Assembly: GCA_949126835.1 (NCBI GenBank)
Contig: OX421500.1
Location: 25,491,231 to 25,555,230, forward strand
Direction: 5' to 3'
Origin: Anisus vortex
Lineage: Eukaryota > Mollusca > Gastropoda > Planorbidae
Length of the DNA: 64,000 nucleotides
The notes under the pieces were generated by a model. That model was not told where the DNA came from. It searched no databases and was given only the letters and a program-made list of their open reading frames with translations. Made by a program: the position numbers and the translations under genes. Shown here piece after piece: positions 57,578-64,000 of this stretch. Each line of letters starts with the position of its first letter. The first letter of the stretch is position 1.

Positions 57578-58993
57578 CTAAAATAATAATTGGGGGAAAA
57601 TAATTAATTCGAGAATAATTATTAAAATTATTGGAATGCAAGAAAAACAACAACATGTAATTGTAGTGCAAAAGTATAATTTCTAACACTTTAGTGTTGA
57701 GGGAAATATTACTTCAAACATGTTTATGTTTTGTAAAAATATAATTTATAACACGATACCATTGTGTACAAATATAACGATTTAATAGGTTTTTGTAGTG
57801 CAAAAAAATAATTTATAACATGTTCCTTTAGTGTACAATAAATATTATACTTTGTAGAAATGTTACTATGGTGTAAAATATACTTTTTATAAAGGTTACT
57901 TTAGCTTTATTTAATTTTTTATGAGTATTAGGTATTGGAGACATAGCTTGGTATTGTGTTGGCCATACAATCTCTCTGTATTCTAGGAAAGGTCTCAATT
58001 CAAAGACTAACACCAACAGATACGAACAAAGATTCTAATAGAGAACAGACATTTGTTTTTAAAATTGCCAACAAGAAATAAATTATAGTTGTTTTAATCA
58101 TGTATATTAACTTCGCAAAACTGTCTTTGTATCTGTCTGTGTCTGTCCGCAAAATCTTTGAAGGGCTAATTGACCGGCTTCCCATCCTTCTATTGAGCTG
58201 AAATTGGACATTAAACTGGTAACAACACTTTCTATCAAAATATAAACACAGGGCAACACTAACTTTGGTCACATGAAATTGAAAATTAAAAACACAGGGG
58301 ACATTATATAGTTTATTTCTAATGAATTGAAGAAGCAGGAATTTAGATTGATATACCCTGAAAAGATTCTACAAACCAAAGTACTTATGGAAACTATACA
58401 TGGAGATAATCCAAAGACACTTTTAAAACTAAAATTAAAACTAAATTTACTTCTTCAAAATTAAAGAACGATAATCAAAGAATATTTTTTTTATTCTTAT
58501 TAAATTTTGGCTACTTTCTTGTATAAAATCTTGCAGCATTAGGCTTCCGTTTACTATTTCTATGGTCGGATCGGACTACGGATGGTCTCCACTCTGCTTG
58601 ATTGGGGGCTTCAGGTGGCGAATCATGCTGTACCATATCTGGGCGTGACAACTCTTCTGTGTTTGCCCCTATCGTGGCAATGTTGTCGACTGTGTCAATT
58701 ATAATTTATTAAAAGCCAAGCGTATCAGGCCGAACCAGGACATGCAACGAAGTCAATAAAACCTAAGGCGCCGTTTCAAACGTATTTATAAGAAATAGTC
58801 AATTAGTCTATGATTCTGAAATGAAAGCTTAACAATGTGTAGGCCGATAAAATGTGAGGTACAAATGTGTGTAAAAACGTGTTTAAAACAATAAAACCTG
58901 CAATCTTGTGGATTGGTCAATAAACTAAAAGTTAGCAGGAAATTCCTTAAAGCTTATAACTTATAACAAATAATTCATAAATGACCTACTTAC

Positions 58994-59027
58994 CGAAGTG
59001 TATGGTAAAATTGTCTGTAAAATTCAT
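58994..59027 (-). pseudogene. GPCR copy 2, exon 1 (start codon)
   Basis: ATG at 59027, peptide MNFTDNFTIHF, donor G|GTAAGTAGG; intron 1 about 1.4 kb. Confidence 0.77.
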
Positions 59028-59156
59028 AGTGCCTAAGTAGAAATAAGGATATATACATACAATTTGTAAAATTGTGAACAAATTCAAGAAGATTAAATGT
59101 ATATATTTCTTTTTCTCTCTCTAAGACCAACACCAGGTTCTAGTCTAGGATTTTTA

Positions 59157-59350
59157 CTCACGTCTAGAGGGTGACCCTGTGTCTAGAAAGTGTCCCTGAG
59201 TCTATAGGTTGACCCTGTGTCTAGAAGGTGTCCATGAGTCTAGAAGGTGTCCATGAGTCTAGAAGGTGTCTCTGAGTCTAGAAGGTGACCCTGTATTTAG
59301 AATGTGTCCTTTAGTCTAGATGATGACCCTGTGTCTAGAGGGTGTCCGAG
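59157..59350. repeat. About 20-bp tandem array (gtctagaaggtgtccatga)
   Basis: About nine units; paralogous to 34378-34630. Confidence 0.9.
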
Positions 59351-59474
59351 TCTACCCAGCTCTAATTGACATTAGTTGGAGTAAAGTAATGACGGCGTGA
59401 CAGAACTCCCATGTATATCATGTCCAAAGAAACTTGTTTATACTGCTTCACTAGACCAACGTGTTCAGAAAGGT

Positions 59475-59872
59475 ATTCTTTTACTTTCAAATGATTTACG
59501 TTGCATAACATGGAATTAATTTTCAATGATTTACGTTGTACAACATAGAATTAATTTTCAAATGATTTACGTTGTACAACATAGAATTAATTTTCAAATG
59601 ATTTACGTTGTACAACATAGAATTAATTTTCAAATGATTTACGTTGTATAACAATAACATAGAATTAATTTTCAAATGATTTACGTTGTATAACATGGAA
59701 TTAATTTTCAAATGATTTACGTTGTATAACAATAACATAGAATTAATTTTCAAATGATTTACGTTGTATAACAATAACATAGAATTAATTTTCAAATGAT
59801 TTACGTTGTATAACTTGGAATTAATTTTCAAATGATTTACGTTGTATAACTTAGAATTAATTTTCAAATTGA
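59475..59872. repeat. 36/42-bp minisatellite (ttcaaatgatttacgttgta)
   Basis: About ten units alternating between a 36-bp form and a longer one with an extra taacaa. The antisense open frame (KINSMLYNVNHL) is an artefact. Related to the 45-bp family. Confidence 0.95.
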
Positions 59873-59889
59873 TGTATGTATTTATTTAT

Positions 59890-60925
59890 AAAAAAAAACT
59901 TAAAAAGAAAATACATAAAGGCAAAAAACAATAGAAACAAAAGATTGATGGTGTCTTTCGTATGTACAATTTATGCATGTTGCGATGGCCTAAAGAAAAT
60001 CATGGGGTATGTACCCAAGCGTAGCACACTCTGTGTGAATGAAGATATTATTACTTTTATCAACCAACTAAAACATTTTTACTGCCGTTTTGACTGTCAC
60101 GATTTTAGATCTATTCACCAAGACATAATGTCATCTTTTAACAATTTAAATTTAACTCTAGATGAAGGTCAAGAAGGTTTCAGTGTAGATGTTGTGACGT
60201 TACTGTTTAAACAAGTAAACATATCCAAAGCGTCAGGACCAGATAGAATAAGTGGGCGACTAGTAAAACTTTGTGCGGAACAACTGTTCTTTATTTTTTG
60301 CTTCATTTTTAATAAATCGTGGAAAAATCACACTATACCTATCATCTGGAAAACCTCAGAGATTGTGCCCATACCCAAGAAAGAAAAAGTCCTTTGCAAC
60401 AATGACCTACGTCCTGTCGCTTTAACATCTATTATCAAAAAACGTTTTGAGAAAATTATTCTCAGACGTATACTGCCCTCTTCTTACAAGTTTACAGACG
60501 TTTCTTCTAGATAAAAGATTTGTTACGTCCACTAGGCCCAAATCTCCTGCATGGCGACAGGGATCCGTCGGTGGCAGGGATAGAACCCGCGACGTGTCCG
60601 TTGGTTTTTGGTTAACAGTCGGGTGAACTAACCTCTGGACCAGCCCTCAATTTGTCAGAGTAGAGGGATGTACCTCACAAATAAGAGAAATAAGTACTGG
60701 AGCGCCAAAAGGGTGTGTCCTCTCTCCAGTTCTATATACCATTTACACCAATGACATTCGTGGTTCAGCAATCGATACATTATCGTTATTCAAATACGCC
60801 GATGATACAGCGATTGTCGAATTAATTATTTAATTTTGTTTTAAAAGTATGCTGAAAGACGGTATTTATGTATCAAGTCGAATTTCCATTTGTTTAGATC
60901 AATAAAGTAATCGTATCTTATCATA
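59890..60925 (+). mobile_element. CR1/L2-like LINE, internally deleted, broken by a SINE
   Basis: An open stretch to 60514 reads GLKKIMGYVPKRSTLCVNEDI, FYCRFD, NISKASGPDRISGRLVKLC, WKTSEIVPIPKK, NNDLRPVALTSI and FEKIILRR (RT N-terminal half). A SINE follows, then RT-middle words in other frames (60655-60830), then directly the 3' end (60835-60925), matching the end of the LINE at 13022 reversed. The RT C-terminal part is missing. It splits the tandem array of block D. Confidence 0.83.
60493..60650 (-). mobile_element. SINE fragment antisense inside the LINE
   Basis: Reverse strand: ctggtccagaggttagttca (A-box region), gtcgcgggttctatccc (B box), then ggcctagtggacgtaac. Related to 24761 and 27397. 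Confidence 0.7.
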
Positions 60926-60929
60926 ATAT

Positions 60930-61105
60930 ATGGGTCTTTCGAATGATTTATGTATTTGTTGTACGTTGTATTACATGGGTCTTTCAGGTGATTTATATGT
61001 TAGTTGTACGTTGTATCACGTGGGTCTTTAAAATGATTTATGCGTTATTTGTACGTTGTATTACGTGGCCTTTCATTTGATTTATGTATTTGTTGTACAT
61101 TGTAT
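60930..61105. repeat. 45-bp minisatellite, about 4 copies
   Basis: tgatttatgtatttgttgta and cattgtattacatgggtctt words as in 16092-16395; the right half of the block-D array. Confidence 0.92.
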
Positions 61106-61109
61106 TAAT

Positions 61110-63640
61110 GGTACTGTTTTCTAATGAAATACAATTAAGGCACTTATTTCTTTTTTTTTAACGGAGATACTGAATCCAGTGATTAGTTAGCGTTACTAAA
61201 ATATTCCAATGTGTCGCAGAAGTTCATGAAAAAAATGCGAAATAGCGAACTATAAATAAAGTCTGGAGTTTTCAAACTGGAGGAAACTAGACCTCTGATG
61301 TAAGAAAATTCATTAGAGACAATTTAAAAAAACTTTATTGTACATTTATTAATTATTCCAGAATATAAATTTTGTTTAAGTTACATTTAAAAATAAATAA
61401 ACAATACAAGAAAAATTAAAACATGACTATTGGATATTCTTATATCTGTAGCACTTTACATTACATTATACCCTTGTAACATAAGTATTATAATTTAAAA
61501 AAATTATTACGCCTAAAATATAAGGAAGGTCTACAATTTAACTATAACAAAAATTGAGTCATTTAATTTTTATAATATACGCTTAAAAATGAACGACTTT
61601 ATCTAAAGTATTTATTTAATTATAAACTATGTTTCATTTGCAACTAGTCTACTTGTTGAAGTCTATTGACTTACCTACAGAAATGTTTACTTCCATAGAT
61701 GTAGTGTATACAAATACAATAGTTCTAGATATCAAGTCATTTTAACTTTACAACTAGATCTATTTCTAACTGAATCTGAGACTGACATCAGAGATCAGAC
61801 AAATTGGCGTTTTCCTATTGGTTTAATCTATTAATGATCAGTGCGCATGTCAGATTTTTTCCTTTTCAAAAGACTTAACAAAATGAATGATGATGCTTCA
61901 AAGAAAAGCATAAAATGGTTTATTTGTTAAGAGTAATAGGTTGTACTTTTGAAAGCATGGAGAAATGTCTTACACGTATTATCCTTTCTGTAAGTTATTA
62001 TTTCATGCATTTACTCTCACGCTAGATGCAAAACTCGTGCCTTGTTGATGTCATAAACGAATCAATTAGATAGAATGGAGTAATTAGATTATGTTTAAAC
62101 TTTATACTGAAAGTCTTAACCTTTCACCGGAAGCTAAGAAACAATCAAAGATAGAACATAAATATATCTACTTGTGGACAATTAGGATTCCTACTTTATT
62201 ATCTTGCTAAACGTTTAACCTTTTCATTATGTTCCTGTCATATTTCTTCAGTGGGAATTTTTCTGGCGCTAATACTTCAGTTAACACCTTAACCATGACA
62301 CCAGAAAATACTTCAAGTCTGCAGTAAGAATCTGCTTAAAAGTTACTTGAGAATGTACAAAGCTAATTTTTGCCCATCAAAAATATTGTTTAAGTTGTGA
62401 ATAAATGACAGGCTTTGTTGAACTGAAGTGATAAATCAATGAATCCTCCATTAAGATATTTCCTCTGGCCACTTTATTTAGTAATTTAGTATTTAGGTCA
62501 ACAACTGTTAGTGGCTCTCCTCTATGGGAAGGGGGGGGGGGCAACAACTCCTGATGGCTCTACTGTGGGCTATTTCTGAATTTTGTTCTCGCTAATTCTA
62601 TACAAAATAAAAAATATACAAATATACTATAGTAGTAGCAGAAATCTGAAAACTGTTATTTCGACAAGTTTCGACATTACACACTCGTGTATTGAGAGCT
62701 AAGACTTCAACAGAACTTACTTTGATGTGTACAAGAAATACATTTATGATCTTACACTAGTGACTAAATAATTAAGTTCAGCGTTTAATAAGTTGCTTAA
62801 AAAAACGTTCAAAGGTCAACAATAAAAAACACCTTCTTTTTGTCTTTTTATTTTATTTTCTCTAAATAAATTTTGGTTTTACTCACATGCGTGTTTTAAA
62901 GTTGTGATACTTATTGCTATCTTTCAATTAAATACATTACTTAAAGTGTATAGTAACTGAACATTTATTCCATTCACTATTCCGTTCATTGTTGTGCAGG
63001 TTTTCTAAATTTTATAGTTTTCAAAAACGTATTATATTTATGCCAATATTTTATTTAGGCATATTAAATTATTATATTTAGTATGGCAATGACATTCCAC
63101 ATTTGATTCTAGACTGTTAAAATTTAAAAAAAAAACAAGTAACTCAAACTATTTACTATGAAAATTAGCTTATAAAAATGGTTTCATCTCAATGCAGTGG
63201 AATGTGCAGACATCTGTAATAATGCAAAACAGGAAACTTCACTAAAAAAGAGACAAAAGATACACGCATGATGTCAAAAATATTAAGTTTATTATTATAA
63301 AATACTTACGTTTGTCATCCAATTAAGGTGTAGTAGATTTTTTTTTAATTTGTTTGCAGAAGTAGATTAATTTCTTTCTTTTAATTTTTTATTTTTTTGT
63401 GAAAGGCGTGAATGCTTACGTTGGAGTATACAACTGGTTACTATTCTTGACAATTTTTTTTAACTTTGAAAACAAGATGAGAAAATAAATGGTCTCAAAT
63501 TCTATGCCTCTAATTACAAGAACCTTTGGATATTAAAGGATTATATTGTTGTTGTTTTTTGCCTTCCGAAAAAAAATATCTTATAAATCTTTAAATTTAA
63601 AACAATCTTTTCTTCTTATGTACATACACGACCTAATTAT
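61110..63640. other. Upstream flank of the block-D exon 1; no gene seen
   Basis: Aligns with 16440-16720 and 17265-19200 of block B. At 61470-61490 it has the uninterrupted site for the MITE found at 16721-17264. No conserved reading frame. Confidence 0.5.
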
Positions 63641-63644
63641 GTCT

Positions 63645-63712
63645 AAAAATGCTGATATTAAATGCTGATATTAAATGCTGATATTAAATGCTGATATTAA
63701 ATGCTGATATTC
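63645..63712. repeat. 15-bp tandem (atgctgatattaaat), 4-5 copies
   Basis: Expansion of a single unit present at 1922, 19242 and 36128. Confidence 0.92.
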
Positions 63713-64000
63713 AATACAGAGCACTGTGAATTAAAATGAAACTTTTCCAGATACTTAAGATTCCCTCAATATAATCATATAGAGTCTAGTTTTCCTGGCA
63801 AAATTTCAAGGCTAGTCATTTCCTGGATATGTATAGCTAATGTTATATAAAATTATTAAACTGTTTTTGAATATTTCCAATTTTATGGTTCGTAAATAAC
63901 GTATTGTTATGTTTAGGTGTTACTTTGTCTAAGTTTTAAGTCAGTGTCACGTGACTGTTTAAAATATATGTATAGAACTAGAAGTGTATACTTTTTTAAA

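Larger units (their letters stand above)
50196..59027 (-). pseudogene. GPCR copy 2: rhodopsin-like receptor lacking exon 6 (TM5)
   Basis: Exons 59027-58994, 57577-57488, 56304-56164, 55869-55648, 55288-55165 and 50432-50196 match copy 1 exons 1-5 and 7 in length (exon 2 is one codon longer) and splice phase. All are open, with ERF, WSC and NSAANFFLY retained. I find no counterpart of exon 6 (TM5 plus third loop) between 55165 and 50432. That interval instead holds an inverted-repeat element, an hAT element and other repeats. Joining exon 5 to exon 7 would also shift the frame (phase 2 to 0). So this copy cannot encode a seven-helix receptor as seen. The intactness of the remaining exons suggests the loss is recent, or that an assembly error removed the exon. 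Confidence 0.82.

Overview
The window is AT-rich, intron-containing animal DNA. I read it as gastropod mollusc, probably a heterobranch snail or slug. The grounds are a lineage-type rhodopsin-like receptor with many phased introns, abundant non-LTR retrotransposon debris, tRNA-derived SINEs, hAT and piggyBac-type relics, and very many minisatellites. The species is not established from sequence alone.

The only host genes I can support are a tandem family of class A GPCRs on the minus strand. Most of the window is a segmental duplication with four related blocks, starting near 10 (A), 15145 (B), 33220 (C) and 58000 (D). Each block carries a 34-nt first coding exon with its ATG: 1018-1051, 15856-15889, 34228-34261 and 58994-59027. 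Exons 2-7 of copy 1 lie at 32806 down to 26966, and those of copy 2 at 57577 down to 50196. Exon 1 of A belongs to a receptor lying mostly left of the window. Exon 1 of B is an orphan. Copy 1 has all seven transmembrane segments but its exon 5/6 junction is out of phase by one nucleotide. Copy 2 has lost exon 6 (TM5) where about 4.3 kb of unrelated repeat DNA now sits. Between the two copies, amino-acid differences cluster in the extracellular loops while the helices and cytoplasmic motifs are nearly identical.

Region by region. 1-5300: block A, with LINE pieces and a 12-bp minisatellite. 5300-14613: a LINE followed by two adjacent hAT-type elements (one palindromic) loaded with nested LINE, SINE and piggyBac-type insertions. 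14640-26940: block B, with minisatellites, a MITE, a SINE and LINE ends. 26966-34261: GPCR copy 1. 34262-49900: block C, with nested LINEs, a 2.3-kb 39-bp minisatellite and several short inverted-repeat insertions. 50196-59027: GPCR copy 2 (pseudogene). 59028-64000: block D, with tandem arrays and a LINE broken by a SINE.

No rRNA, functional tRNA, CRISPR array or bacterial-type operon is seen. Comparing paralogous blocks gives natural 'empty sites' that date several insertions and prove their target-site duplications. Long in-frame readings over the minisatellites are artefacts of repeat lengths divisible by three.
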